From JAVZYK01 sp049699715 (lineage in GTDB: Archaea > Nanobdellota > Nanobdellia > Pacearchaeales > UBA284), in assembly GCA_049699715.1 (NCBI GenBank), contig JBNAVB010000003.1:1-58605 (forward strand): DNA of 58,605 bases, in the 5' to 3' direction. A program made the translations under genes and the position numbers. The number at the start of each line of letters is the position of its first letter. The stretch's first letter is position 1. Positions 34,502-44,599 of the stretch are shown piece by piece. The notes beneath the pieces are model-generated. The model did no database searches. It saw only the letters and a program-made list of their open reading frames with translations, and was not told the origin of the DNA.

Positions 34502-35461
34502 TTATCTGAAGTTCTTTCGTATCGGTGCTATAATCTTTTCTAAGTGTTCTATAACAGCGTTTTTCAAATCTAATGGATGTAGCTTGCCCTCTTTGTAAGC
34601 TATTTCCAATTGATTGTAGCTAGAAAACTCAATAACACCCCCGAACTTCGCGGGCCTTACTATTTTTATTGATTTTATTCTTGGAAAGATGATAAGTTTT
34701 ACTATCTGCAACACAGGATTGTTCTCAATAATTTTTTCAGGACAGTAAGCATCTTGAAGCGTTCTTTTAATCTCGTCATAAGAATCTGTAACTGCGATTC
34801 CAGAGCCAGGAACACTCTTTGACATTTTCTCACCAGGGTCTTTCAATGAAGTTATTAATGGGGTGTGCAAAGCGACATAATTCCACCCTAACAATTTTTC
34901 TTCTTCTCTGCCAAGGACATGGACTTTTCTTTGTTCCAAGCCGCCCAAAGCCAAATCAACTTGTAAATGCTTTACATCAACAATCTGCATTAAAGGATAT
35001 AGCAACTGTGATATTGTTGCATGTTCTATGTCCCTCGCAATCTCTTGCATACATCTCAGCCCCCTGTTAATCGTGGTTTTTTGTGCAAGCTTTATGACAT
35101 CAAGTTGATAATCTTTCTGGAACTGAAAACTGCTTCCTAGAACTATCTCTGCCTTCAACCCTATCGCTTTGATGGTTTTTTTCCATGCGTTTACCTCTTT
35201 AGCAATTTCCTTGCCAGCGCCTTTCCTATTTAAAAAAGCGTGAACATCCGCGAGTAGAATCTTTACCTTAAATCCCGCTTTCTCTAGCTCTTGAAGTTTA
35301 GTTATAGTTACGAAATGCCCAAGGTGCAATGGTCCTGAAGGCTCGTAACCGCAATAAACAACTGGCTTTGTTTTTTTCCTTAGCAATTCCATCAACTCCG
35401 GTTCTGTCAACACTTCAACAACATTTCTTCTGATAAGCGCAAGCCTCTTTTCCGCATCCAT
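34502..35461 (-). CDS. tyrS: Tyrosyl-tRNA synthetase
   Basis: This class I synthetase charges tRNA-Tyr. The 319-residue length is normal for the archaeal type, which lacks the bacterial S4-like tail. The HIGH motif reads HLGH (46-49) in YEPSGPLHLGH. The KMSKS motif is intact (about 211-215). The GGLEQRK segment and the tRNA-binding C-terminal domain are present. It stands alone on the minus strand. Confidence 0.95.
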   Translation of the reverse strand: MDAEKRLALIRRNVVEVLTEPELMELLRKKTKPVVYCGYEPSGPLHLGHFVTITKLQELEKAGFKVKILLADVHAFLNRKGAGKEIAKEVNAWKKTIKAIGLKAEIVLGSSFQFQKDYQLDVIKLAQKTTINRGLRCMQEIARDIEHATISQLLYPLMQIVDVKHLQVDLALGGLEQRKVHVLGREEEKLLGWNYVALHTPLITSLKDPGEKMSKSVPGSGIAVTDSYDEIKRTLQDAYCPEKIIENNPVLQIVKLIIFPRIKSIKIVRPAKFGGVIEFSSYNQLEIAYKEGKLHPLDLKNAVIEHLEKIIAPIRKNFR

Positions 35462-35530
35462 AGAATCATCAAGAAAGAAAGTTTTTTATAGTTTTCTACA
35501 ATAAGAATTATATAAAAGAGGCAAAAAAAG

Positions 35531-35959
35531 ATGGATTATATCACGCTCATCTTAAGGCTTTTAATCGTAACTTTACTTTCGGGCTTAATAGGATGGGAAA
35601 GGGAAGCTTATAGGGTTCTTGTCAAGGGAACAGCAGGATTAAGGACACATATGCTTGTGGGGCTTGCTGCGGCATTACTCACTATTATCAGCTTGCATTT
35701 CTTCGAGATTTATGGAAGCACTGCTGATCCCGGCAGAATTGTAAGTTATATTATTTTAGGGATAGGTTTTATAAGCGCGGGCACAATAATGGCATCGAAA
35801 AAGGGGGTGATTGGCTTGACAACAGCCGCCTCTATATGGCTTGTTTCTGCTGTAGGAATCTCAGTAGCATTGGGGCTTTATCTGCCAGCGGTTGTAACCA
35901 CAGTAATAGCATTGATTATTTTAGAGTTTTGGAGATTTGAGAAAAAAAGTACGGATTAA
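35531..35959 (+). CDS. MgtC/SapB-family membrane protein
   Basis: This 142-residue protein has four or five membrane helices with the family signature GLIGWERE (about 17-24) and a following TAGLRTHMLVGLAAAL. It ends after the membrane domain and lacks the cytoplasmic ACT-like domain of MgtC. Family members are linked to Mg2+ homeostasis, but mechanism is unclear. TATA-like TTATATAAA lies about 20 nt upstream. It is followed closely by an OB-fold protein and a TctA-like protein on the same strand. Confidence 0.85.
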   Translation: MDYITLILRLLIVTLLSGLIGWEREAYRVLVKGTAGLRTHMLVGLAAALLTIISLHFFEIYGSTADPGRIVSYIILGIGFISAGTIMASKKGVIGLTTAASIWLVSAVGISVALGLYLPAVVTTVIALIILEFWRFEKKSTD

Positions 35960-35969
35960 GAGAGCAACA

Positions 35970-36314
35970 ATGGAAAACAGAGCGCTCTTAAAACTTTCTT
36001 TAGTAATTGCGTTAGTCAGTATTTTTATTATTACGATTCTTGCAACTAATTTAGAGCCCCCTGTAAGGAAAATAGCCACTATCAATGAAAGAAGCCTTGA
36101 CGAGTGGGTCAAAATCCAAGGGGAAGTGACTCAACAAAAGGAATATGAGAATCTGAAAATAATAACTGTCCATGACGATACCGCAAGCATTAATTGTGTT
36201 CTTAGATTTGATACTGAACCTCTCGAGAACAGAACCGTTGAGATCTTAGGTAAAGTAATTGATTACAAGGGAGATTTTGAAATAGATGTAAGTAGATTAT
36301 TCATAATAAAATGA
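35970..36314 (+). CDS. Membrane-anchored OB-fold protein
   Basis: This 114-residue protein has one N-terminal membrane helix (about 6-28) and then an OB-fold domain (about 45-110) of the type in TINERSLDEWVKIQGEVTQQ. This domain is often annotated as nucleic-acid binding, but here it faces outward. The ATG at 35970 is preferred over an upstream TTG at 35937 that would overlap the MgtC gene. The stop overlaps the start of the next gene (ATGA). Confidence 0.72.
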   Translation: MENRALLKLSLVIALVSIFIITILATNLEPPVRKIATINERSLDEWVKIQGEVTQQKEYENLKIITVHDDTASINCVLRFDTEPLENRTVEILGKVIDYKGDFEIDVSRLFIIK

Positions 36315-37516
36315 TTGAACAGATTTTCCTGGCAATTTTGATTGGGATAATCGCGGGAACTTTCACCGGCCTCTTTCCAGGAATCCATATCAATCTTGTG
36401 GCTATGCTCCTTTTTGTTTTATCAGCTTTCTTTTTACAGTTCACTTCTCCGATAGTGCTAGCAACTTTCATTGTTGCAATGACAGTCACACATTGTTTTC
36501 TTGATTTTATTCCATCAGTATTCTTGGGTGCGCCAAATGAAGACACGGCATTGAGCATTTTACCCGGCCATAGGATGTTAATGGAAGGTCAAGGCTATAG
36601 CGCGATAAAATTAACAACAATCGGCGCTTTCTTCGGAGTGTTAATTGCTCTCGCCCTTACTCCTCTATTTATAGCGACTGCGCCATTGTTTTATCCCATT
36701 CTTACAAAAATAATGGCTTTTCTACTAATTACGATAGTCGCCTTCTTAGTTTTCAGTGAAGAGAAAAAATTCTGGGCATTTTTTATCTTTTCTCTTTCAG
36801 GGATCCTAGGATTAGCTGCAATGAATTTAACTGTAATCAATCAACCCCTGTTCCCACTTTTTTCGGGCTTGTTTGGAACCTCTCTTCTTTCTATGAGTTT
36901 TTTGCAAAACGTAGTGATCCCAAAACAAAAGATTCAGAAAATAAATATTGATAAGAAAGATATGGCTAAGACTTTTGGATTGAGCATCATTGCTTCATCT
37001 CTTGTTTCATTTTTGCCTGGCGTAGGCAGCGCACAGGCAGCTACAATAGCCTCTGCATTCAAGAAATTCGAAAAAAAGAATTTTTTGCTATTATTAGGGG
37101 CAGTAAGTACAATAACTATGATATTAAGTTTTGTTGCGCTCTATGCAATCCAAAAGCCGAGAAGTGGAGTCGCGGTCTTTGCAGGGAAATTTTTGCCATA
37201 TCTTAGCTTACGACATCTTATGCTTTTGTTGTTCGCAGGACTAGTCGCAGCAAGCTTCTCTGTTTTTCTCTCGTTGTTTTTTGCAAGAATTTTTTCAAAG
37301 GGAATAGTAAAAGTAAATTACAAATGGCTATGTTTTTTAATCATTCTATTTATTATTATACTTTCCTTAGTCCTTTCTGGCCCGCTTTCTTTATTGATTC
37401 TTATTGCAGGCACATCTATCGGCATAGCTACGAGTTTAATTGGAATCAAGAAAATTCATATGATGGGTTCTTTGCTATTGCCTGTAATAATATGGCATTT
37501 ATCATCAGTGTTTTAA
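36311..37516 (+). CDS. TctA-like multi-pass membrane protein (DUF112/COG1784 type)
   Basis: This 401-residue protein has about ten membrane helices. The N-terminal part (GTFTGLFPGIHINLVAMLL ... VFLGAPNEDTALSILPGHRML) is characteristic of the TctA family, whose bacterial members carry tricarboxylates with a binding protein. No TctB or TctC partner is adjacent. A second repeat-like GxGSAQAATIAS motif lies near residue 240. Translation is coupled to the OB-fold protein by an ATGA overlap. Confidence 0.82.
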   Translation: MIEQIFLAILIGIIAGTFTGLFPGIHINLVAMLLFVLSAFFLQFTSPIVLATFIVAMTVTHCFLDFIPSVFLGAPNEDTALSILPGHRMLMEGQGYSAIKLTTIGAFFGVLIALALTPLFIATAPLFYPILTKIMAFLLITIVAFLVFSEEKKFWAFFIFSLSGILGLAAMNLTVINQPLFPLFSGLFGTSLLSMSFLQNVVIPKQKIQKINIDKKDMAKTFGLSIIASSLVSFLPGVGSAQAATIASAFKKFEKKNFLLLLGAVSTITMILSFVALYAIQKPRSGVAVFAGKFLPYLSLRHLMLLLFAGLVAASFSVFLSLFFARIFSKGIVKVNYKWLCFLIILFIIILSLVLSGPLSLLILIAGTSIGIATSLIGIKKIHMMGSLLLPVIIWHLSSVF

Positions 37517-40500
37517 TCAAAAAAACTTCTTCAGATTTTGTTGTTTTTCAGTCTCTTTACCAAACATGCTTTCTATTGCTGCCTTGGTTATTTCTAAACT
37601 TTGTCTGATGTATGCAGACACATTATAGTTTTTGGCAAGCTGAATCGCGGGCTCAAGATACTTGATAATAGAACCTTCTGCAATTGTGAAAATTATCCTG
37701 CCGCCGCACTTCAAACATTTTCCGGCAAGCGGCGGCCTTCGATATTTCTCATTACAATCAACACATCTGAACTGCTGCTGCGTGAATTTATTGAAATTTC
37801 CTTTGATATCGCGCATAAAATGCCTGTCAATTATGAGCCTTGCCATATCGGATTCATCAACTGCTCTGAGTTTTTTCGCGAGATCCATCTGTTTGAAAAG
37901 TTTGTCTTGCATGGCCACGAGAGTTTTGTAAGAGCTGCATAAAATTCCTTGATTGACATCTGTTGTTTGATGTGTGTAATAAAGATTTTTGAAAGCGTCA
38001 AACTCTCCTCCCGATTTTATCCTGTCACTTATCTGTTCTATCTTGACAGTATTTGGCATCATCTCCTTTTCAGCAGCCATATAAAGCTCCAGAGGATATT
38101 CTTTCACAACATCAATATCAAAAATCATGTCATCAACTTCAGAGGGTCGTATTCTCGAGTTCAAAATCAATGGTGCGTCTTGTGTTGCGCCACGATGTGC
38201 TGGCAAATATTCCCTAGAAAAGTTGATCAAAGCATCAAGAAGCAGCATTATGGCGGCTTCATCTCCATCACAATCTCGCCTCATGGCAGCATGCATATAT
38301 GGTGAAGCCAAAAAGCTTTGAGTTTTGCTGAATCCTATAATTCTTCCTACAACTCCTGCGCAATTGTGGGGGGCCATGCATAGAAGCAAATGCCCTACGA
38401 GCTCTTCTTTTTTCTTGATGTTAAAAAAAGGTTTCATCCCATAAAGGTTCACCAATAATGCATCCACAAACTTTGCAACATTGAAAAATGTTACATCTGA
38501 AGGTTCATCAGAGGAAGTGTCAGAGCAGGGAAGTATAACATCGTGCGGCATCAACTCTAAAATTTGTGAATCATTTTCTAGTTCCTTGCCATGAATATCT
38601 TTTTTATATCCTAACTCCTTGAGTTTTTCTACAGAAACGCCTATTTCACGTGGCTTGAATTGGGTTATGGGTATTTCGCTGGCATCATACCTTATCGTAC
38701 CATCTTTATTAACATGTAAATTCAAGAGCGCGCGCAGGATTCCCTTACCCATATGCTCGGGAATATGGTTCACAGAGCTCGTTCCTCTCACGCCTTTAAC
38801 TAACATTGGTAGTTCCTTTTGATTCAACAATTTTACAGCATAATCAAAATAATGCTTAATATCAACATTCCGTTCATAAAAGGTTTTGGCTTTGCCATGC
38901 AATGGGCACAATTCTGTTGGAATCTTTCTCGAGCATTGTGGGCAGAAAAAAAACTGTTTCGTCTTGCTTCCGCATTTCTCGCAGATATAATAAACAGTTT
39001 CAGTCTTGCAGTTCTCACAGAAATATATTGGAAAATCCGCTTTCACAAAACCTTTTTCGATGGCAGCCATCACACTTCTCAACTTCCCCCCTTCTTCGCC
39101 TACAGGAAATAAAACATGTGGCGAGCCAGTTAATTCACGGGGTTTTGCTTTCTCTGGCCTGCCCATTCTCGCCCCTATGAAAGTTCCTGCTTTATCCTTT
39201 ATTCTTAATTTTGAAAATTGGTTAAGCACATCCAAAATGTTTTTTTGTTGCATTTCTTGTTTGTTCTTTTGCAAATTTTCGAATATCTCTGAAACATTGT
39301 TAAAATTGCTAAGATCCTGTTGCAATCCAAGATTCACGGCTAATGATCTCGCCTCTGGATTATCAATAACTACGCTCGCAGTAGCAACCCTATGTTCAAC
39401 TCCTAAGATTTCTAATGATCTCTTTGCCCTTTCAAGTTCTTCGCGCCGATGAGTTTCATAAGGCAAATCGATTTTTCCTTCACGGATTGTCGCCTCGCTG
39501 AGCCATTTCATTAGTTCAAAAAACTGTTCAAAACTTATCTGGCTCCAGAAAAAAATGTATTTTGGATGCAAGGGCATGTTAAAAAGCTGTGATATTTTAA
39601 TTGCGTCCTCTATCGAAGGCTCATGTTTGTCAAGATATTGCAATGAGCGCTGAATATCTTCAAGTTCGCTTTGGCTTTTTCCTATAAGCATTTCAGGATT
39701 AGAATATTTCGTCGCGATTTCTTTGAGTTCGGCTAACCACCATTCATTATTATAACCACAAGGCAAAAGCGACTGGTTTCTGTTAAAAAAATCTCCATAA
39801 GCAATAAGAATGTCGCCATTGTAAAGAATCTCTTCAACTTTATCATCTATCTTGTCGGCCATCTCTCTTGTATTAACCTTAGTCACAGAACCGTCCTTTA
39901 ACTTTACAATAGGTCCTTCGATATCATCACAAACGCCCACTGCTGCAGCCTTCATTGGTTTTTCTAGCTTAAGCTGGGTTCCGAATGCAATGAATCCATT
40001 GAGAAGCTTCATTGTCGCGGGATGTAAAGCTATAGCACTATAGCCGCTACAACGCGATCTTCCGTAACGCAACCTGAAAGCTCCGGAATAAGAAGGATGC
40101 CCAAAAATTGGCCTGCCTGCAACCGCATCTTGGATATAAGTCCCGGTTGCGGCCTGTTTTTTTTCCTTTATTATCTCTCTTTGCATATTAACAAAATCTT
40201 CAAGAAAATCCCAATCGGGGAGTTTGAATCCTTTCGCTCTCAGCTTCTGTACTATTTTCAAAAGCTTAGGGGCTTTTTGTGTTAATGATTCGCCTATTAC
40301 AAGGCAGACTCCATTTCTCAACCGATTGGTATGAACTCGCTCCAGATCCTTATAATTGCTAACTTCCCTTTCTTCAGAAGGCAACCCTTCGATTTGTATA
40401 GGGAGATTTCTAACAAAAAAATCGATCTCTTTCTCGGAAGGAAGATATTGTAGATTGGTTACTCTTTCATGATAATCATAAAGCTCTGTTATGGTTCTTT

Positions 40501-41047
40501 TTATTTCAATCTCTGTAGGATCGTATTTGGCGTAACCAAACACGTTTCGCAAATAATCAATGATGACTACAGCGAATGCCGCCGCTGTCGTTCCAGCACT
40601 CCTTATTGGCCCTGAAAAAAATACCGCCCAGTAATCTTCGCCTTTTTTTGTTTTGCGCACTTCAAAATGTGTGAAGCCTTCGAGTGGAGGCACTACAACA
40701 CCCAAAGTATAATAAGCGAATGCGACCCTTATCCCAGCATCAATAGCTTCGAGCAAACTCGAGAACTTGCAAAACCTTTCTTTCGCAATCTCTTCAGCTA
40801 TAGTTAAACAGACAGCATGATCTAAGAACCCATATTCTTTTTCAAGCTCTCGAATCCTTGCTTCGACTTTTGGATTATTGATTTGGGGATATATTGTTCC
40901 AACAAGCGCCATTGCCCTCTGAGCGAGATTCGTAGCAAGAGAAATCTCAACTATATCTTTGGGATCATAGCCTTTGGCTCTTGCCTGCTTCGCTATCTCA
41001 TAAAGCTCATTAGTTCTGTCCTGAATCTCTTTGAAATAATGTTGCAT
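37517..41047 (-). CDS. polC: DNA polymerase D large subunit (DP2)
   Basis: DP2 is the catalytic subunit of the archaeal replicative polymerase D. The 1176-residue protein has no intein. The catalytic aspartates are in DCDGDE (about 925-930). Two zinc-binding stretches are seen: CENC...CEKC...CPQC near residue 680-715 and CVDC...CLKC near residue 1115-1135. The C-terminus ends in QNLKKFF, a PCNA-interacting-type tail. It follows polB in one minus-strand operon led by orc1. Confidence 0.96.
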   Translation of the reverse strand: MQHYFKEIQDRTNELYEIAKQARAKGYDPKDIVEISLATNLAQRAMALVGTIYPQINNPKVEARIRELEKEYGFLDHAVCLTIAEEIAKERFCKFSSLLEAIDAGIRVAFAYYTLGVVVPPLEGFTHFEVRKTKKGEDYWAVFFSGPIRSAGTTAAAFAVVIIDYLRNVFGYAKYDPTEIEIKRTITELYDYHERVTNLQYLPSEKEIDFFVRNLPIQIEGLPSEEREVSNYKDLERVHTNRLRNGVCLVIGESLTQKAPKLLKIVQKLRAKGFKLPDWDFLEDFVNMQREIIKEKKQAATGTYIQDAVAGRPIFGHPSYSGAFRLRYGRSRCSGYSAIALHPATMKLLNGFIAFGTQLKLEKPMKAAAVGVCDDIEGPIVKLKDGSVTKVNTREMADKIDDKVEEILYNGDILIAYGDFFNRNQSLLPCGYNNEWWLAELKEIATKYSNPEMLIGKSQSELEDIQRSLQYLDKHEPSIEDAIKISQLFNMPLHPKYIFFWSQISFEQFFELMKWLSEATIREGKIDLPYETHRREELERAKRSLEILGVEHRVATASVVIDNPEARSLAVNLGLQQDLSNFNNVSEIFENLQKNKQEMQQKNILDVLNQFSKLRIKDKAGTFIGARMGRPEKAKPRELTGSPHVLFPVGEEGGKLRSVMAAIEKGFVKADFPIYFCENCKTETVYYICEKCGSKTKQFFFCPQCSRKIPTELCPLHGKAKTFYERNVDIKHYFDYAVKLLNQKELPMLVKGVRGTSSVNHIPEHMGKGILRALLNLHVNKDGTIRYDASEIPITQFKPREIGVSVEKLKELGYKKDIHGKELENDSQILELMPHDVILPCSDTSSDEPSDVTFFNVAKFVDALLVNLYGMKPFFNIKKKEELVGHLLLCMAPHNCAGVVGRIIGFSKTQSFLASPYMHAAMRRDCDGDEAAIMLLLDALINFSREYLPAHRGATQDAPLILNSRIRPSEVDDMIFDIDVVKEYPLELYMAAEKEMMPNTVKIEQISDRIKSGGEFDAFKNLYYTHQTTDVNQGILCSSYKTLVAMQDKLFKQMDLAKKLRAVDESDMARLIIDRHFMRDIKGNFNKFTQQQFRCVDCNEKYRRPPLAGKCLKCGGRIIFTIAEGSIIKYLEPAIQLAKNYNVSAYIRQSLEITKAAIESMFGKETEKQQNLKKFF

Positions 41048-41064
41048 TTTTTATCCTATAGTTT

Positions 41065-42612
41065 TTAACTAAAGTCCATAATGTTTACTTTTCCTGTTTT
41101 TAAATTTAATATCGGAACCTTGCAGGGGTCTGGCTCGTGGCCGAATTTCTCTTGATATGCTGTCTTGCTTTGCCAGCATGAACATGAAATTGTCAAGATA
41201 TTGTTGTAATGCGAAACAGCGCTCTTATGGATATGACCCGTGACGAAAATGTCTGGAATGATTCTTAATACAAGGTAATCCTTTTCCGAGGGGTAATAAG
41301 TTGTTGAAGTATGAGAAGGCGCTAGATGTCTTTTGTTCAGCAAAAAGTGGCTTATCATATCTGGCTTAAACTTCGCATTATTGAGTCTTAAACTATCCAC
41401 AGCATCTCCGTAATAATCAAAGGAGTCTCCATGATACATCAATACATCAAATCCTTGAAAGTCTTTTGTTTGTCCTATCCTTATCACTGACGGATTAACT
41501 GTCAATAACACATTGTCCATCTGATGGAGCTCTGGCGCGAACTCCTTGGAAATTTTTGGCTGTGGTTCTATTTGCCTAACAGCATCATGTTTACCGCCGG
41601 CGCACATTATTATCGTAACATCTTTACGGATTCTTCCGAGATATTCAGCCAACAACTTGTATTGTTCCCTAACATCCTTTATCAGAAGCTCTTTCTCTTG
41701 TTTAGGATATACGCCGACACCATCGACAGTGTCTCCTACAATGAAGAGATATTTTATCTTCTTTGCAATCTCGCGCTGGTGTTCAGAGCCGACATTTCCA
41801 TTCAGCCAATCTATGAATTTGAGAAAATTCTGCTCTAGAAACTTCGCAGAACCTATATGAATGTCTGCTGTAAATGCCACAAGCTCCTCTTTTGGAGAGA
41901 ATTTTTTTTCTTTTGCAAGATTGGGAAAAATAACATCGTTGGCGAACATTATTTCTCGAGAACCAGCGCCTGTAACCGCAATTACTTCATCTAAAACAAT
42001 ATTTTGCGCTTTTTCAAACAGTTCGGTTTTGTCTTTGTGGATAATTATGGGGATTCTACTAGTCATATCCTCGAGCTCTATAAGCATATTTTTATTTTTT
42101 GTGTAGCGGATGTCGTAAACCAACCCTATCACAGAAAGTATTCTTCTTTGATTTGATATTTTTCCTATACTGCTTAACCCAACAAGATCACGCTCCTGCA
42201 AACAATTTTTTAGTACAAAGTATCTGTCGCGGAAATACTGCACAAAATCCTCTACAGTTATCTTCTTCGCAGGAAATTCATGCGAATCTATGACAATGGC
42301 ATTCCGCCTGCGGTCAAATTGGATTGTTCTTGCGGGTTTTTCCTCAATTTCTTTTTTTACTTCGATTGAGAAATATGCTTTGATCCGTTCCATCTGGTTT
42401 TTGTCCACTTTTCCGAAATTTCCGGACTCCAAATTCCCAACAATCTCAAATATGTTTTTGTAGATCAGGTTTTTTGTTATCAGTTTTGGTGGATTAAATT
42501 TCAAAAGCAGATTTGTCATAGGAATTTCTGAAAAAATGTCCCTTAAAAGCTGAGCTACTTCTTGCTCTACGAGATATCCCTGAGACAATAACAGAGTAAC
42601 ATCTTCTCTCAT
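41065..42612 (-). CDS. polB: DNA polymerase D small subunit (DP1), altered exonuclease motif
   Basis: DP1 (515 residues from the ATG at 42612) carries the Mre11-like phosphoesterase domain that gives PolD its 3'-5' exonuclease. Most motifs are intact: TADIHIG, VGDTVDG, YHGDSFD and TGHIHKS. The GNHD motif reads GKHD (about residue 338), replacing the metal-binding Asn with Lys. The flanking AVRQIEP matches the family, so the change is not a frame error. Proofreading may be weakened or lost. A helical N-terminal domain and an OB fold precede it. The TTG at 42627 is a less likely start. Confidence 0.93.
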   Translation of the reverse strand: MREDVTLLLSQGYLVEQEVAQLLRDIFSEIPMTNLLLKFNPPKLITKNLIYKNIFEIVGNLESGNFGKVDKNQMERIKAYFSIEVKKEIEEKPARTIQFDRRRNAIVIDSHEFPAKKITVEDFVQYFRDRYFVLKNCLQERDLVGLSSIGKISNQRRILSVIGLVYDIRYTKNKNMLIELEDMTSRIPIIIHKDKTELFEKAQNIVLDEVIAVTGAGSREIMFANDVIFPNLAKEKKFSPKEELVAFTADIHIGSAKFLEQNFLKFIDWLNGNVGSEHQREIAKKIKYLFIVGDTVDGVGVYPKQEKELLIKDVREQYKLLAEYLGRIRKDVTIIMCAGGKHDAVRQIEPQPKISKEFAPELHQMDNVLLTVNPSVIRIGQTKDFQGFDVLMYHGDSFDYYGDAVDSLRLNNAKFKPDMISHFLLNKRHLAPSHTSTTYYPSEKDYLVLRIIPDIFVTGHIHKSAVSHYNNILTISCSCWQSKTAYQEKFGHEPDPCKVPILNLKTGKVNIMDFS

Positions 42613-42666
42613 TTTTATATCTTTCAATTTACGTTATGGCCAACCTTTTGTATTAATTTACATTAA

Positions 42667-44010
42667 TTAGAGACTGAGTGCGTTGTTCAAAACAGCGTGG
42701 ATTCTCTCGACCATCATTATAGGAAGGTCAACTCTTATCTCTCTCGTTCGGCCATAACGCCCCTTGCTTATAACTTTGGCATTGATTATTCCTTGCATAT
42801 CAAACTGCACGATAATGTCACTCACTCGCCTTTGCGTCAGATAATCTACTTTAAATTTTTTGCAAAGCTCACGATAAAGATTATAAACATCACCTGTAAA
42901 CAAAGGCTCGTTTCTCCTATCGCGGAAATTTTTCTTGAAAAGTTCAATGATTGCCATTAAGACAAGTTGGAATTGTTTTGGATGCGTTTCCACAGCCATT
43001 AAAATTTTGTCTGCCTCAATTTTTTCGTTGGCTTTATCAATATAATCTAATGTTATTTTGTTTTTGCCGTCTCTTTCAACTAGCTCTCCCGCAATTCTCA
43101 GCAAATCCAGCGCTCTTCTCGCGTCGCCATGCTCCCTAGCAGCGTAAGCCGCACATTTTTCTATGACTCCTTCTCCGATTACGCCTGATTTAAAAGCCTC
43201 TTTCGCTCTTTCTTTGAGGATGTCTTGGAGCTGCAATGCATTGTAGGGAGGGAATAAAATCTCTTCTTCGCTCAAAGAACTTTTGACTCTTGGATCTAAA
43301 GAATCGAGAAACTTTAAATCGTTGGATATACCGACAATGCTTATTTGTGCATTGTTCAGTTCATTGTTGATTCTCGTGAAATTGTACAAGAACTCATCCC
43401 CTATTCTTGCGACTGCTTGATCAATCTCGTCAAAGACAACAATCAACACCTGTTTCTTGTCGTCAATCAAGTTTACAAATCTGTGATAAAGCTGATCTGT
43501 GGGCAATCCTGTAGCGGGAACCTTATCTCCCAATTTTTTAATTAGCTCTGCCAAAATCCTATATTCTGTATCTGCTACTTTTTTCAACTTGCAATTAACA
43601 TATGGAATTAATAAAGTTATGTTTTGTTCCTGGGCTTTTTTCTGAAGTTGTTTTTTGATATATTGCATCACAAGTGTTTTGCCGGTGCCGGTCAACCCAT
43701 AAATAAAAAGATTGCTTGGCTTCTCTAACCTTAAGCTAGGGGCAACTATCGCGGCTACTTGGCTCACTTGCTTGTCCCTGTGTGGGATATTTTCCGGGGT
43801 GTAATTAGTCTGTAAAATTATTTTATTCTTGAAAATTGTCTGTTTGATAAAGGAATCAAAAATTTTATTGATGTCTCGCGGATCTCTTTCTTTACCAACT
43901 TTGCCATTACTTTTTCCCTTCCTATCCCCCTCCTTATTTTCTCTCTTTTCCATCCTTTCCTCGTTTTTTTGTAATTTATCGTCGTGCTTAGGCAAACGCC
44001 ACCACACCAT
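42667..44010 (-). CDS. orc1: Origin recognition/initiator ATPase Orc1/Cdc6
   Basis: This 447-residue AAA+ protein binds the origin and loads MCM. Walker A is GLTGTGKT (about 106-113) and Walker B is VFDEID (about 191-196). Sensor motifs and a C-terminal winged helix (VDYLTQRRVSDIIVQFDMQGI) follow. The first 45 residues are an unusual highly charged Lys/Glu/Arg/Gly stretch before the normal family start (DPRDINKIFDSFI). It leads the operon orc1-polB-polC, the order known near origins in Thermococcales. The AT-rich gap upstream is the likely origin. Confidence 0.94.
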   Translation of the reverse strand: MVWWRLPKHDDKLQKNEERMEKRENKEGDRKGKSNGKVGKERDPRDINKIFDSFIKQTIFKNKIILQTNYTPENIPHRDKQVSQVAAIVAPSLRLEKPSNLFIYGLTGTGKTLVMQYIKKQLQKKAQEQNITLLIPYVNCKLKKVADTEYRILAELIKKLGDKVPATGLPTDQLYHRFVNLIDDKKQVLIVVFDEIDQAVARIGDEFLYNFTRINNELNNAQISIVGISNDLKFLDSLDPRVKSSLSEEEILFPPYNALQLQDILKERAKEAFKSGVIGEGVIEKCAAYAAREHGDARRALDLLRIAGELVERDGKNKITLDYIDKANEKIEADKILMAVETHPKQFQLVLMAIIELFKKNFRDRRNEPLFTGDVYNLYRELCKKFKVDYLTQRRVSDIIVQFDMQGIINAKVISKGRYGRTREIRVDLPIMMVERIHAVLNNALSL

Positions 44011-44599
44011 TATTTCTAATGGAAAATGTTATGTGGCTTTTAGTTTAAAAATCTTTGTCCTCACGAAACAATAACAAAACCCTTATTGCGCATGGAATTC
44101 TTGTTTTTTAGTTTAGTAAAAAATTTATAGGTCTTTTATAATCTTGTTTTTTTAACCTTCTTGAGCAAGAATAAAATGTAACGAAAATGGAATATATACT
44201 AGGTTATAATAAAATGTAATGAAAATATTATATAAATTATACCTTAATTGGGCGGGTGTAATAATATCTTATACTAAACAAATTAATATATACACTATAA
44301 TATATAAAATTATAACATACACATACACTATAAAATTATAAAAAATATATACTACACTATACAAAAATTTATAAATGAAAAGTAATAAACCGAAAATCTC
44401 GTTGGTATTTAAAGCCTAATGAAATTTTCCATATGCAACAGGAGGGTAGGGGTATAAGAGCATAATTAAATAAACAATAACCCTAAAAATCATTAATCTA
44501 ATAAACTAACATAAAACAATACATTTCATGATTGTTGCATAATAAAAGAGAAAAATTTATAAACAAGTCGGGGTTTTGAATTAGTAATTATCTAATAAA
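44011..44599. other. Candidate replication origin: AT-rich region upstream of orc1
   Basis: This 589-bp gap has no gene. The stretch at about 44090-44380 is extremely AT-rich, with runs such as TATATAAAATTATAA and repeated TACACTATA units. ATAAAATGTAAYGAAAAT occurs twice as a direct repeat (about 44173 and 44210). AAGTAATAAACCGAA (44380-44394) also occurs inverted at 54942-54956. Location beside orc1 and PolD genes is the main argument. The region also holds the orc1 promoter (TTTTTAAAC near 44046-44054 on the minus strand). Classical ORB palindromes were not recognised. Confidence 0.55.
44556..44563 (+). promoter_or_regulatory. TATA box of the PRC-barrel gene
   Basis: TTTATAAA lies about 40 nt before the ATG at 44600. 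It would give a leader of about 15 nt. Confidence 0.5.

Noticed and set aside
37949..39452. Several plus-strand frames inside the polC region, some with many Ser and Phe codons.
   Set aside because: They are antisense shadows of the DP2 gene, which has clear catalytic and zinc motifs on the other strand.
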